64,000 nt of DNA from Oleiphilus messinensis (lineage in GTDB: Bacteria; Pseudomonadota; Gammaproteobacteria; Pseudomonadales; Oleiphilaceae): the NCBI RefSeq assembly GCF_002162375.1, contig NZ_CP021425.1:6141276-6205275 (forward strand), given 5' to 3'. Below, piece by piece: positions 28,212 to 36,960 of this stretch. The notes beneath the pieces were generated by a model. The model made no database searches and was not told the origin of the DNA. It saw nothing but the letters and a program-made list of their open reading frames with translations. The position numbers were made by a program, and so were the translations under genes. Every line of letters starts with the position of its first letter. The first letter of the stretch is position 1.

Positions 28212-29425
28212 GCTCGTTGCTCCTCCACCCGATCCGGTTCAACCGGAGTCGCCGTCTCCTCAGTCACTCTATCCTGTTTCCGCACGTCGTGTGCGGCTCT
28301 GAGTTTTCGCAACAACTCGAGTTCAGACTGGAAATCGACGTAGTGCGGCAGTTTCAAGTGCGATACAAACCCGTTGGCTTCCACATTGTCACAGTGGGCC
28401 AGTACAAATTCTTCATGTTGGGCAGGCGCTTCAACGTCTTCACCTAGCTCACGGCCTCTAAGCGCACGATCTACCAACGCCATTGACATCGCTTTACGCT
28501 CACAATAGCCAAATGCGAGGCCGTAACCGCGCGTGAAAGTGGGTGCCTGTTGGTCATTACCCGCGAACTGGTTGATCATTTCGCACTCGGTTACCGTGAT
28601 ATCGCCCAAACAAATGGGGAAGCCAAGCTCTTCCGGCTCGATCCAGACTTCCACATCCCCCATACGAATCTCTCCGGCAAAAGGATGATTGCGACCATAA
28701 CCGCGCTGGGTTGAGTAGGCCAATGACAACAGAAAGCCCTCATCACCACGGGCCAGTGCTTGCAATCGTGCAGAGCGGTCTGCGGGGAAATCCAGAGGTT
28801 CCCGGGTCAAATCCGCCGGATCACCGGAACCGGTTGGCGAGGATTCAATTAATCCTTCTTCCGCTAAACGATTCAACACCTTTGGACAATGATCTCCATC
28901 CAGACTCGGATCATCCGATTTCTGATCCTGAGATTGGCTGAGCGGCTCTATTCCGCTGTCCTGTTCTATTCCGCTGTCCTGCTCTATTCCGCTGTCCTGT
29001 TCTATTCCAGACCTGGACTCGGCCAACAACTTAAAGTCCAGTAATCGATGGGTATAGTCATAGGTCGGCCCCAACAACTGACCACCCGGAATATCCTTGA
29101 AAGTGGCACTAATGCGACGCTGGAGACTCATACTTTCGGTTTGCAAAGGAAGCGAGGTCGCAAAGCGCGGCAGTGTGGTGCGATAAGCCCGTAACAGAAA
29201 TACCGCTTCCAGGGTATCACCACTGGCCTGTTTCAAGGCCAGGGCCGCCAACTCAGGATCATACAAAGAACCTTCTGTCATCACCCTGTCCACCGCCAGA
29301 CCCATTTGCTGCTGAATCTGTTGCACCGACAGTTCGGGTACATTCTTGTCCCCACGGCGACGGTCAGCCATCGCCTTGTGTGCGTTATCAATGGCCTTCT
29401 CGCCACCTTTTACCGCAACATACAT
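28208..29425 (-). CDS. phnI: C-P lyase core subunit PhnI with a repeat-bearing insertion
   Basis: 405 residues against about 354 in E. coli. With PhnG and PhnH, PhnI replaces adenine of ATP by the phosphonate to give ribose 1-phosphonate 5-triphosphate. The start (MYVAVKGGEKAIDNAHKAM) and the core (GYGRNHPFAGEIRMGDVEVW, GYGLAFGYCERKAMSMALVDRAL) are conserved. At about residues 136-165 lies an insertion holding SGIEQD repeated three times, encoded by 18-bp tandem units. It lies before the conserved LDGDHCPKVLNRLAEEGL. It is in frame and probably forms a surface loop. Confidence 0.95.
   Translation of the reverse strand: MYVAVKGGEKAIDNAHKAMADRRRGDKNVPELSVQQIQQQMGLAVDRVMTEGSLYDPELAALALKQASGDTLEAVFLLRAYRTTLPRFATSLPLQTESMSLQRRISATFKDIPGGQLLGPTYDYTHRLLDFKLLAESRSGIEQDSGIEQDSGIEQDSGIEPLSQSQDQKSDDPSLDGDHCPKVLNRLAEEGLIESSPTGSGDPADLTREPLDFPADRSARLQALARGDEGFLLSLAYSTQRGYGRNHPFAGEIRMGDVEVWIEPEELGFPICLGDITVTECEMINQFAGNDQQAPTFTRGYGLAFGYCERKAMSMALVDRALRGRELGEDVEAPAQHEEFVLAHCDNVEANGFVSHLKLPHYVDFQSELELLRKLRAAHDVRKQDRVTEETATPVEPDRVEEQRA
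28946..29017. repeat. 18-bp tandem array inside phnI
   Basis: Three nearly perfect 18-bp units (CTCTATTCCGCTGTCCTG, with C/T at the first base) and a partial fourth. On the coding strand each unit encodes a six-residue SGIEQD-type repeat. Copy number could vary by slippage without changing frame. Confidence 0.85.
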
Positions 29426-29488
29426 GAAACACTCCTCCGCGTTTGCACGCCCTGTGATATCAATTGCATTACGAATAAACCTGAGTTG

Positions 29489-30154
29489 CTATACCGCTTC
29501 CGAGGCACAGGTCACGACCTCTTCATGTAACTGAACATGGGTGCTTCGGGGTATTCCTAAAAGCTTGTCGCCACAAGTCAGGTACATATCAATGCCACAG
29601 GGAAAATCGGCCTGATTTCGATACCATTGCTGCAGCATGTTTTTCTGCAGAGGTTTAACCTGATGATGGCGTACCGTGGGTATGCCCGGACCGGAAAGCT
29701 GCAAGGCCAAGCCAGCGGTCAGCGATTCCATTTCAAAAATCACACTGGTCGATTTCTCTGGATACGCCTGAGTGCCTCGAGAAAATTCGCTGAAGGAAGT
29801 CACCTCACTGCTGTGCACAAATGCAAAATCCGCAGATCCCGGTGTGTTGATAATTTTGCAACCACAATGAAAACGGAGATTCGCGATCACGTCGGGATGC
29901 CGGTAACGCGGGGACAACCAGACTTGCGTATCTTGATCCAACAGTGTTAACGCAAGGCAGTATGCAGCATCCGGTAAACACTGTTGCATATCCGCTGTAC
30001 GCGCTGGAGTATGGGGCATCTGAAGTAAAGTTCCGGGCTCCGACAAGGCTTTCAGGATCCGTCTGAAAGTACTCTGTGCCGCTTCGACCGGATCAGTAAA
30101 AGCCGGCCAGAGTACAGTGGCACCGGGTGTGGTCAACTCGTTTAATTCGTTCAT
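29489..30154 (-). CDS. phnH: C-P lyase core subunit PhnH
   Basis: 221 residues. It has the PhnH features FRRILKALSEPGTLLQMP and GADFAFVHSSEV-like sequence (INTPGSADFAFVHSSE), with FPCGIDMYLTCGDKLLGIPRST at the end. PhnH is a non-catalytic PLP-transferase-fold subunit of the PhnGHIJ core. It overlaps phnG by one base (TAATG type), which suggests translational coupling. Confidence 0.95.
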   Translation of the reverse strand: MNELNELTTPGATVLWPAFTDPVEAAQSTFRRILKALSEPGTLLQMPHTPARTADMQQCLPDAAYCLALTLLDQDTQVWLSPRYRHPDVIANLRFHCGCKIINTPGSADFAFVHSSEVTSFSEFSRGTQAYPEKSTSVIFEMESLTAGLALQLSGPGIPTVRHHQVKPLQKNMLQQWYRNQADFPCGIDMYLTCGDKLLGIPRSTHVQLHEEVVTCASEAV

Positions 30155-30645
30155 TATTCCCCTCGAACCATAGTGAAGAAATCCACTTTTGTAGCTTGTG
30201 TAGTCCTTGCTTGTTGCTCACGCTTTTCCCGTTGCTGCTCTGCCAATGGCATAATCAACTCAGCCATCAAATGTGGGTGATTGTCAGAGCGCTGCAGCAT
30301 CGCATCCAAAACTGCAACGTATTCTGCATGGGCCTTATCCCGACCCAGGACAAAACCAAAACCGGTTTCCCCCGACTCCAACAAGACCACACAACGAGTC
30401 ATGGTCATCTCACCCAAGTGGAAAGTCTGACCATCGCTACCGGCGTTGGCCTTTGCCAGTGCCATCCCCACTTCAGGGGCTCGAATAAGCCGATACGCGG
30501 GAAAATCGCAAAAACGTGCTTTAATCTCGGCAGCGCTGGCTCGCGCCAAAACCTTTAACCACAGCTGTCGCAGCTCAAGGGGAGACTCAGCCCCCACCTT
30601 CGAGGTTACTGCAGTACCGGGCTGCCCATCCAATAATGAATTCAT
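30154..30645 (-). CDS. phnG: C-P lyase core subunit PhnG
   Basis: 163 residues. Conserved PhnG blocks are RQLWLKVLARAS, LIRAPEVGMALAKANAGSDGQTFHLGEMTMTRCVV and GFGFVLGRDKAHAEYVAVLDAM. It assembles with PhnH, I and J. It overlaps phnF by 4 bp. Confidence 0.95.
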   Translation of the reverse strand: MNSLLDGQPGTAVTSKVGAESPLELRQLWLKVLARASAAEIKARFCDFPAYRLIRAPEVGMALAKANAGSDGQTFHLGEMTMTRCVVLLESGETGFGFVLGRDKAHAEYVAVLDAMLQRSDNHPHLMAELIMPLAEQQREKREQQARTTQATKVDFFTMVRGE

Positions 30646-31337
30646 AACATGGCCACCTTCATTTCAAATCGGTCGGATCGACTCCGGGAGACAGAATATT
30701 CAATCGGTTTTCCAGTCTGCGTAATATTATGCGAGCGCACGACCAAAACTGGCAGCATCTGAGAGCAATTAAGCCAGGTTGCATCTTCCGAGTCCGGCAA
30801 TCGCGCTGATACATAGCCCGCTCGTCGCTGTACCTGATAACCATATGTGCTTTCCAGATAAGCGTGCAGCGATCCTTCCCGATATTGGTCAGCCAGGCCC
30901 GGTACCAGTTCGATATCCAGAAAGTGGCTGATGATACAAATTGGCTCGCCATCCACGGTGCGCAAGGTACAGAGTTCCAGCAGGTTTGTACCTGGCAAAA
31001 AACCACTGTCACGGCTAAACGCTTCGTCCACTTGGGTTAAACTTTGGCGTACAACTCGAGCCTCGGGTTTTAATCCCATTTCTTTTAACGATTCCGTAAA
31101 CCGGGCACGTTTTCGAATGCTGTATTCAATACGATTATCGACTACAATGGTGCCACGACCATGCTGGCGCAATACCATTCCGGAATGCACAAGCTCATCA
31201 ACTGCCCGCCTCAGGGTGTGCCGATTGACAGAAAAACGTTTTGCCAGTGCCCACTCCGAGGGGAGAAAATCACCCACTTTGAAGTTGGTTCGGATCTCGC
31301 CTTCAAGAATCTTTGCAACTTGCTGATAAATTGCCAT
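30642..31337 (-). CDS. phnF: GntR/HutC-family repressor of the phn genes
   Basis: 231 residues. An N-terminal winged helix (GDFLPSEWALAKRFSVNRHTLRRAVDELVHSGMVLRQHGRGTIV) is followed by a UTRA ligand-binding domain. It heads the lyase genes and lies 124 bp after phnE. HutC-type palindromes stand 40-50 bp before its own start and upstream of phnC, so autoregulation and control of the transporter are likely. Confidence 0.94.
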   Translation of the reverse strand: MAIYQQVAKILEGEIRTNFKVGDFLPSEWALAKRFSVNRHTLRRAVDELVHSGMVLRQHGRGTIVVDNRIEYSIRKRARFTESLKEMGLKPEARVVRQSLTQVDEAFSRDSGFLPGTNLLELCTLRTVDGEPICIISHFLDIELVPGLADQYREGSLHAYLESTYGYQVQRRAGYVSARLPDSEDATWLNCSQMLPVLVVRSHNITQTGKPIEYSVSRSRSDRFEMKVAML

Positions 31338-31365
31338 TTTTTACTTCCATGAATAATCTATGCGA

Positions 31366-31397
31366 GTCTTGTAGACGTCTAGATCTCCTAGGAGACC
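31366..31397 (-). promoter_or_regulatory. Probable PhnF operator and promoter region before phnF
   Basis: The 124-bp gap between phnE and phnF holds GTCTTGTAGAC (31366-31376), GTCTAGAT (31377-31384, one mismatch from the HutC consensus GTnTAnAC) and an adjoining near-palindrome GATCTCCTAGGAGACC (31382-31397). Their position 30-60 bp before the phnF ATG suits a repressor site at an internal promoter for the lyase genes. Confidence 0.5.
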
Positions 31398-31461
31398 AAA
31401 AAAACCCGCATTTCTCTTTTCTAATTACAGTTAACGGTTGTTGTTCTTTGATATAACGCTA

Positions 31462-32274
31462 TTAAATAAAACGTTTGCGTATTTGTTGTGACATCACATC
31501 TAGCGCCGTCACCGAAACAATAATGATCAGGATAACCGCCCCGGTTTGCGGAAAAGTGAATCCTCTTATCGATTCCCACAAAATTACGCCAATCCCGCCA
31601 GCGCCGACCATGCCAACCACGGACGCAGAGCGTACATTGGATTCAAATCGATAGAGCGAAAATGAAATCCACAATGGCAACACCTGAGGCAGCACGCCAT
31701 AAATGATTTCCTGAATACGGGTTGCCCCTGTCGCTCTGACGCCCTCTACAGGGCCAGGATCGATTGCTTCAACGGCCTCAGAGAAAAGCTTCGCCAGCAC
31801 ACCTGTGGTGTGGACAAATAAAGCGAGCACCCCCGCAAAAGGACCCAAGCCAACCGCGACCACAAACAACATCGCAAATACCATTTCATTAATTGCCCGG
31901 GCGGCATCCATCAGGCGCCGGGTAGGTTGAACGATCCACCAGGGCGCGATGTTTTCCGAGCATAAAATACCAAAAGGAATTGCAACAATAACCGCCAGCA
32001 ACGTACCCCAAAGCGCAATTTGAATCGTAACAATCATTTCACTGACGTAGAGTTTCCAATCGGTGAAATCGGGCGGTACAAAGTCCTGAATTAATGTCCA
32101 CATGTTGTCGGCATCCTGCCACAACGATATTGGATTCATCTCCGCACCTTGCCAGGCCCAAGCAAGAATCAGAACCATCACCAACCAGGCGATACCTTTG
32201 CCGACCTGATTTGCACGCCCTTTTAAAATTTCCTGATGGCGCGGGGAGCTTCCCATCGCATTTGATGACATCAT
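31462..32274 (-). CDS. phnE: Phosphonate ABC transporter permease
   Basis: 270 residues. A first membrane helix ([17 protein letters not shown]) precedes a BPD_transp_1 domain with several helices. The EAA-like loop is [35 protein letters not shown]. It forms the membrane channel with PhnC and PhnD, and only one phnE copy is present. It is separated from phnD by a stable hairpin at 32321-32354. Confidence 0.95.
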   Translation of the reverse strand: MMSSNAMGSSPRHQEILKGRANQVGKGIAWLVMVLILAWAWQGAEMNPISLWQDADNMWTLIQDFVPPDFTDWKLYVSEMIVTIQIALWGTLLAVIVAIPFGILCSENIAPWWIVQPTRRLMDAARAINEMVFAMLFVVAVGLGPFAGVLALFVHTTGVLAKLFSEAVEAIDPGPVEGVRATGATRIQEIIYGVLPQVLPLWISFSLYRFESNVRSASVVGMVGAGGIGVILWESIRGFTFPQTGAVILIIIVSVTALDVMSQQIRKRFI

Positions 32275-32320
32275 CTTGCTTCTCTATCTCTTTTTCTTGA
32301 ATACAGCCCGCAGACAAATA

Positions 32321-32354
32321 CATCGGAGACCCCGGAAACGGGGCTACTCCGATG
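32321..32354 (-). promoter_or_regulatory. Intercistronic mRNA hairpin between phnD and phnE
   Basis: The outer stem CATCGGAG / CTCCGATG and the inner stem CCCCG / CGGGG, with a 4-nt loop, form one long imperfect stem-loop. It lies 24 bp after the phnD stop and 47 bp before the phnE start. It has no T run, so it is more likely a 3'-end stabiliser that raises phnD mRNA over phnE (as known for malE-malF) than a full terminator. Confidence 0.65.
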
Positions 32355-32377
32355 CGTATACGTCTTGGTAAATTGAA

Positions 32378-33391
32378 TTAATTGGTTGCAGCCGTGTCGT
32401 TACGAACTTCAATTGCAGCGAGCTTACGCTCCAGGTTTGCAAGTTGTTCGTTAATCTCGGCAATTTCCTTCGCCTTTTGATCTGCATCCATATCGGTGTT
32501 GTTCTCAAGCTTCAGCTTTTTCTTGTACAGAACCAACTGACGAATGGGCAACAATTGATCATCACTGGAAGGACGAAATGGTGCCCAACCAAGATCAGCA
32601 AGAATCTTCAATTCTGTTTTATCGCCATCCGTGCCATATTCACGGAAAAAGCCCCATAACTTGGATTTAACAGACTCGGGCAGGTTCTTACGCCATACTA
32701 TTGGATCAGAAGGAATCAAAGGCGACTTCCAGATTACTTTTACATCTTTCGCTTTGTCCGGATGGGTCACTTTGAAGCGAGTCATGTTTTCAGTATTGTT
32801 AGTCGCAAAATCGACTTGTTTGTTGTACACCGCAAGCGCGTTCGCTTCATGGCTGGAATTCAATGAACGCTTGAATGCTTTTTTAGCATCCACGTTGTTC
32901 AAGGCAAATACATAGTAGGATGGGATCAGGAATCCTGAGGTTGAATTTGGATCCCCGTTACCAAATACCAAATCACGACTATTACTGAAGATATCATCCA
33001 GGTTGTTCAGCTTGCTGTCTTTATGTGCAATCAGCAATCCCCAGTATCCTGGATTACCCGCGACATCAACGGTTTGCATGAAAATCTCACCACCAGCACG
33101 GTCTACTGCTTCCATCGCAGATTTATTGCCATACCAAGCCAAATCAACTTTGTCGAATCGCATGGCCTGAATGATTCCAGCGTAGTCCGAGGCAAAAAAT
33201 GGCTTGACCTCGACGTTCAGTTTTTCCGACATATCCTTCAGGAAAGGCTCCCAGATCGTGCGCAGATTCTGACTGGATTCGGTAGAAATGATCCCGAAAT
33301 TAAGCTTTTTCATTTCCTCTGCACTAACGGTCGCAATCGAAGACAGTGCAACGAAGACCAGCGCCAGGCGCTTAAAGATCTTGATAAACAT
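32378..33391 (-). CDS. phnD: Phosphonate ABC transporter substrate-binding protein
   Basis: 337 residues from the ATG at 33391, preceded by GGAG at 6 bases; this equals the E. coli PhnD length (338). In-frame starts further upstream would spoil the signal peptide (MFIKIFKRLALVFVALSSIATVSA). The PhnD core is clear (LNFGIISTESSQNLRTIWEPFL, DLAWYGNKSAMEAVDRAGGEIF, SGFLIPSYYVFA). The last 45 residues form a charged helix (LKLENNTDMDADQKAKEIAEINEQLANLERKL). It delivers phosphonates to PhnE. Confidence 0.95.
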   Translation of the reverse strand: MFIKIFKRLALVFVALSSIATVSAEEMKKLNFGIISTESSQNLRTIWEPFLKDMSEKLNVEVKPFFASDYAGIIQAMRFDKVDLAWYGNKSAMEAVDRAGGEIFMQTVDVAGNPGYWGLLIAHKDSKLNNLDDIFSNSRDLVFGNGDPNSTSGFLIPSYYVFALNNVDAKKAFKRSLNSSHEANALAVYNKQVDFATNNTENMTRFKVTHPDKAKDVKVIWKSPLIPSDPIVWRKNLPESVKSKLWGFFREYGTDGDKTELKILADLGWAPFRPSSDDQLLPIRQLVLYKKKLKLENNTDMDADQKAKEIAEINEQLANLERKLAAIEVRNDTAATN

Positions 33392-33543
33392 TTTGAACTC
33401 CATGAGCGTATTTGAGATGAACAACTCGTATTGAGGCTGTAAGTGGTTCTTAAGTTTTTTTGGTTCGTTCTGTACTAAATGACCTAAACGGAGCTGGATC
33501 GTTAAAGCCATATTCCTTCATTCAGCGCTATCACACTGATGAT

Positions 33544-34401
33544 TCAGCCCACCCTGGCCAATGCCTTGGTGCCATAGTCCACCGCACCCGGGATACTGCT
33601 TTGCGCCGTATCCGTATCAGTCCGCGAAGTCAATAACGCCTCGCTAGACCCATACACGTTCTTAAGTACCTCATCGGTAAGCTCTGCAACCGGACCGTCG
33701 AAATGAACCTTACCCAAGCGCAAGGCAACAACACGTTGGCAATACTTTCGGGCATACTCCACCTGGTGCAATGTAACAACCACTGTTTTGTTATCCTGCC
33801 GGTTTATATCGGCCAGTTGATCCATCACGTTTTTTGCGGACTCGGGATCCAGGGAGGCGATGGGTTCATCTGCGAGTATGATGTCCGCTTGTTGCACCAG
33901 CGCCCTTGCAATCGCGACCCGTTGCTGTTGCCCACCAGATAACTTGTCTGCACGCTGAGCCGCAAATTCATCCATACCCACACGCTTCAAGGCATTAAGC
34001 GCCAATGCTTTCTCTTCTTGCGTGAAAATACCCAGCGTGCCACGCCATCGAGGGATGCGTCCTAGCATACCCAGTAAGACGTTACCGCGAACGGTCATGC
34101 GATTGACCAGGTTAAACTGCTGAAAAATGTAACCTATCCGGGCGCGTTTGCGGCGTATACCTGAAAGCAGGCGTCCGGATTTTTGCACAGCATCATCGTA
34201 CACAAGCACTTCGCCTTCAGAATGCCGATCCCCCTTTTCCAAACCCGAAATATGCCTGAGTAACGTCGACTTTCCTGATCCGGAAGGCCCGATCAGCGCA
34301 ACGATTTCGCCTGAATTGACCTGCAAATCAATGCAATCAAGCGCCCGTTTCTGTTTTTGAAACGTTTTATCCAACTTGCTTATCTGGATTGCTGGGGTCA
34401 T
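33544..34401 (-). CDS. phnC: Phosphonate ABC transporter ATPase
   Basis: 285 residues. Walker A is [14 protein letters not shown], the signature is [13 protein letters not shown], Walker B is [12 protein letters not shown] and the switch His lies in [10 protein letters not shown]. It is the first gene of the operon. The C-terminal 30 residues ([25 protein letters not shown]) are an extension beyond the ATPase domain. Confidence 0.95.
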   Translation of the reverse strand: MTPAIQISKLDKTFQKQKRALDCIDLQVNSGEIVALIGPSGSGKSTLLRHISGLEKGDRHSEGEVLVYDDAVQKSGRLLSGIRRKRARIGYIFQQFNLVNRMTVRGNVLLGMLGRIPRWRGTLGIFTQEEKALALNALKRVGMDEFAAQRADKLSGGQQQRVAIARALVQQADIILADEPIASLDPESAKNVMDQLADINRQDNKTVVVTLHQVEYARKYCQRVVALRLGKVHFDGPVAELTDEVLKNVYGSSEALLTSRTDTDTAQSSIPGAVDYGTKALARVG

Positions 34402-34705
34402 AAAATTACCGGAAGTCGTTGGCTATGTTTTTTTTAACAGACTGATTTTTTAACAGACAGGCTGTCACATACTTGTCTAGACAATATGCCAAACAAATGT
34501 GACCGTGACTTTGCTGATTTATGAAGAAAAAATGAATCACTCGTTCATCTATATGTCTACAACCTGTGAACCCCCCTCAAAACACCATGGGATAAACCCA
34601 TACTCAATTCCTGCTGTTGTGGTAGCCTAGAGCTCACACAGCCCATTGGTACAAAGGTTTATACGCGAAACGAAGAAATCCGAGTCGTTGGAGGATGAAG
34701 ACACG
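34402..34705. promoter_or_regulatory. Divergent control region, phnC / hydroxylase gene, with a HutC-type palindrome
   Basis: A 304-bp gap between divergent genes. It holds the perfect palindrome TTGTCTAGACAA at 34473-34484, an exact fit to the HutC-family consensus GTnTAnAC and so the best PhnF operator candidate. A related half-site, GTCTACAA, lies at 34555-34562, the complement of TTGTAGAC seen before phnF. A repeated TTTTTTAACAGAC element lies at about 34425-34458. A CTGTCAC-ATAC-TTGTCTA string beside the palindrome only weakly resembles a Pho box. Confidence 0.6.
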
Positions 34706-35509
34706 ATGATCGATATGATGCTGACTGCAGAGCCGGCGCTTCGGCTGGGCACCTTTCTGATTTTATTCACGCTTTGCGCGCTACTGGAGGCATATTTTCC
34801 GAGGCGTGATCGAGAACAACCCCGGAAGGCGCGCTGGTGGGGGAACCTATCACTCTCCGCGTTTAACACACTCCTGCTCAGATTACTTTTGCCTTTGAGT
34901 GCCACAGAATTTGCGCTGTACTGCGCAGATCAACATTGGGGGCTACTGAATCTACTCAATTGGTGGCACGGGCTTGAAATACTGGTCGCAATTGTGATCA
35001 TGGATCTGATTATTTATGCTCAACACGTCTTGTTCCATCACAATGCACTACTATGGCGACTACATCGAGTGCATCACACCGATATTGACCTGGATGTTAC
35101 TTCGGCAGCCCGTTTTCATCCAATTGAAATCGGTCTCTCAATGCTGATTAAATTTTCTGCAATTGCGCTATTGGGAATCTCCCCTGTTGCTGTCATCTTG
35201 TTCGAAGTCATTTTGAATGGCATGGCTATGTTTAATCACAGTAACTTGCGCCTGCCACTCGCGATCGATGCCATTCTCCGAAACATGATTGTCACGCCGG
35301 ATTTTCACCGGGTACACCATTCCATTAACCCGAAGGAGACCAACAGCAACTATGGATTTAACCTGTCTGTTTGGGATCGCATTTTTCAAACCTATCGCCC
35401 TCAGCCCGTGCAGGGCCATGATCATATGATATTGGGGTTAGAACAGCACCGGGAAACACAGAAAACCTCTCTCAAAGCCCTGTTAATACAACCGTTTCGC
35501 GCTGAATAG
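34706..35509 (+). CDS. Fatty acid hydroxylase / sterol desaturase family membrane protein
   Basis: 267 residues from the ATG at 34706 (GGAGG 11 bases upstream; an in-frame TTG 20 codons earlier is less likely). It has four or more membrane helices and the histidine clusters of the di-iron hydroxylase superfamily: HHNALLWRLHRVHH, then NHSNLRLP and DFHRVHHS. It should act on a lipid chain in the membrane; the substrate is unknown. It is divergent from phnC across the shared control region, which may be coincidental. Confidence 0.9.
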   Translation: MIDMMLTAEPALRLGTFLILFTLCALLEAYFPRRDREQPRKARWWGNLSLSAFNTLLLRLLLPLSATEFALYCADQHWGLLNLLNWWHGLEILVAIVIMDLIIYAQHVLFHHNALLWRLHRVHHTDIDLDVTSAARFHPIEIGLSMLIKFSAIALLGISPVAVILFEVILNGMAMFNHSNLRLPLAIDAILRNMIVTPDFHRVHHSINPKETNSNYGFNLSVWDRIFQTYRPQPVQGHDHMILGLEQHRETQKTSLKALLIQPFRAE

Positions 35510-35529
35510 CGCTATCCGGATACAAAAAA

Positions 35530-35558
35530 CGGCAGTACAATTTAAAACTGTACTGCCG
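35530..35558 (-). terminator. Intrinsic terminator between convergent genes
   Basis: A 10-bp stem, CGGCAGTACA / TGTACTGCCG, with a 9-nt loop. On the minus strand it runs into TTTTTTGTA, so it terminates the hydrolase gene and thus the long T3SS minus-strand block. On the plus strand it may also stop the hydroxylase transcript. Confidence 0.8.
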
Positions 35559-35656
35559 CTCACGAACTGCAATCACTTACCTTTCAGGCTCATTGTAAAA
35601 CTTCAGTACTCTGATTCTCCACTTTGCTAATCCTTCACCTCTTCAGCACTCCACCG

Positions 35657-36934
35657 CTAATACTTCAACGGGTTTTCAACCATGCTAACGACATAACCTT
35701 CTTCAATAAAGTGAATGACGTCTTCTGCGAATTTTAAAGGGTATTCGGCGTGCGGCACATGTGCTGTGTTGGGATAGATTGAAACCAAAGGTTTAACCCC
35801 CCGGAGGAATAATGAAAGGTAGGCCGGCTTAATCACATCCTGACGCAGGCTCAAATTGCCGCTGAGAGATGTCGCAGGCAAGAAAGGGTCTTTCTCTCCG
35901 AACACGAACCAGATTGGCTTCTGCAATTCCCGCAATCGCTTGAACAGACTTCCCGCATCGTCAACCCGCGATTCCACGCCCATTCCATAGATATCCCAAA
36001 CATACGCGTTGAGATACCGATCAAACTCCTCGTTGTTGTCCTTTGCCATTTTCTGGCGAACCTGAGTGGTGTATATCGTATCGATATCTTTGTTTAAGAA
36101 ATAACCTTCCCAGCCTGGATTAACTTCCCCGGTCTTGGCGTTATAGTTTTGAAAGTAGTAATACGCTTCTATTTCCCGGGCACTTCGTGCTTTTTCACTC
36201 TCTTTGTGTTTCAAAGGTTCCCAGACGGTCTTCCAGGCCTCAAGATTTTTTGCGAGAACCGGGTCAAACAACGGCACCGGGTCTCCTGCTTGAGAGGGAA
36301 TGTGACTGGGGAACTCTTCCAGTCCATAGGGTGACTCCAGGATCAGCCTGTCAACAACATCCGGAAACTCAAGTGCATACCCCAATACCCACTGCCCCCC
36401 CATCGAATGACCAAGATAAGTTGCGCGCTCGACATCAAGCTGATCGACCAATAAGCCATGAACCATGGTGCGAGAATCCGCGAGCGACAGATTTACAGGG
36501 TGGTGAGTATTTTCAGCAATTGATTTGCCATACTTCGGTAAATCCACCGCAATCACCCGCAACCCGGCTTGCAGGCAATACTTCATCATTTGTGAAAAGT
36601 AACCCGCATTTGCCCCCCGGCCATGGATCAACACAATGGTGTCTGCCGTTGATTTAGGTCCGAGCCCCCAGTATTCATCCATGTAGCTCATTTTCCATTC
36701 CAGCCCCGATGCATCTTTCACTGATGCATATTGCACAGGATAGGGATACTGAACTTGTTCTCGCCAAAAGCTTGAAGTTTCACCTTTGGCTAAAACATCA
36801 GGGACACCATCAACATCGCCCAGATGGAACATCGTGGTTGAACAGGCACTGAGCAATGCCAATACCATTAACACCAACAGCCGCGTAACCGATCGCTGGC
36901 CACGTTTAAATGCGAGAAGCCCATACCGCTTCAT
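35657..36934 (-). CDS. Alpha/beta-hydrolase lipoprotein at the end of the T3SS operon
   Basis: 425 residues from the ATG at 36934, which has a near-perfect AAGGAGG 5 bases upstream. A lipoprotein signal ends in LLSACSTT. The hydrolase fold shows VLIHGRGANAGYF (oxyanion region), the nucleophile Ser in GHSMGGQW, a likely Asp in FGEKDPFLP and a His in NTAHVPHAEYP. It lies 26 bp after the sctP stop on the same strand, so it is probably the last gene of the T3SS block. A lipase or esterase activity at the envelope is plausible; any link with secretion is inferred from position only. Confidence 0.85.
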   Translation of the reverse strand: MKRYGLLAFKRGQRSVTRLLVLMVLALLSACSTTMFHLGDVDGVPDVLAKGETSSFWREQVQYPYPVQYASVKDASGLEWKMSYMDEYWGLGPKSTADTIVLIHGRGANAGYFSQMMKYCLQAGLRVIAVDLPKYGKSIAENTHHPVNLSLADSRTMVHGLLVDQLDVERATYLGHSMGGQWVLGYALEFPDVVDRLILESPYGLEEFPSHIPSQAGDPVPLFDPVLAKNLEAWKTVWEPLKHKESEKARSAREIEAYYYFQNYNAKTGEVNPGWEGYFLNKDIDTIYTTQVRQKMAKDNNEEFDRYLNAYVWDIYGMGVESRVDDAGSLFKRLRELQKPIWFVFGEKDPFLPATSLSGNLSLRQDVIKPAYLSLFLRGVKPLVSIYPNTAHVPHAEYPLKFAEDVIHFIEEGYVVSMVENPLKY

Positions 36935-36960
36935 GTGAACCTCCTTGTTTAGAGTCATCA

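Noticed and set aside
34460-34484. Pho box before phnC
   Set aside because: CTGTCAC-ATAC-TTGTCTA matches one half well but the second half poorly, and it faces away from phnC. PhoB control cannot be claimed from this.
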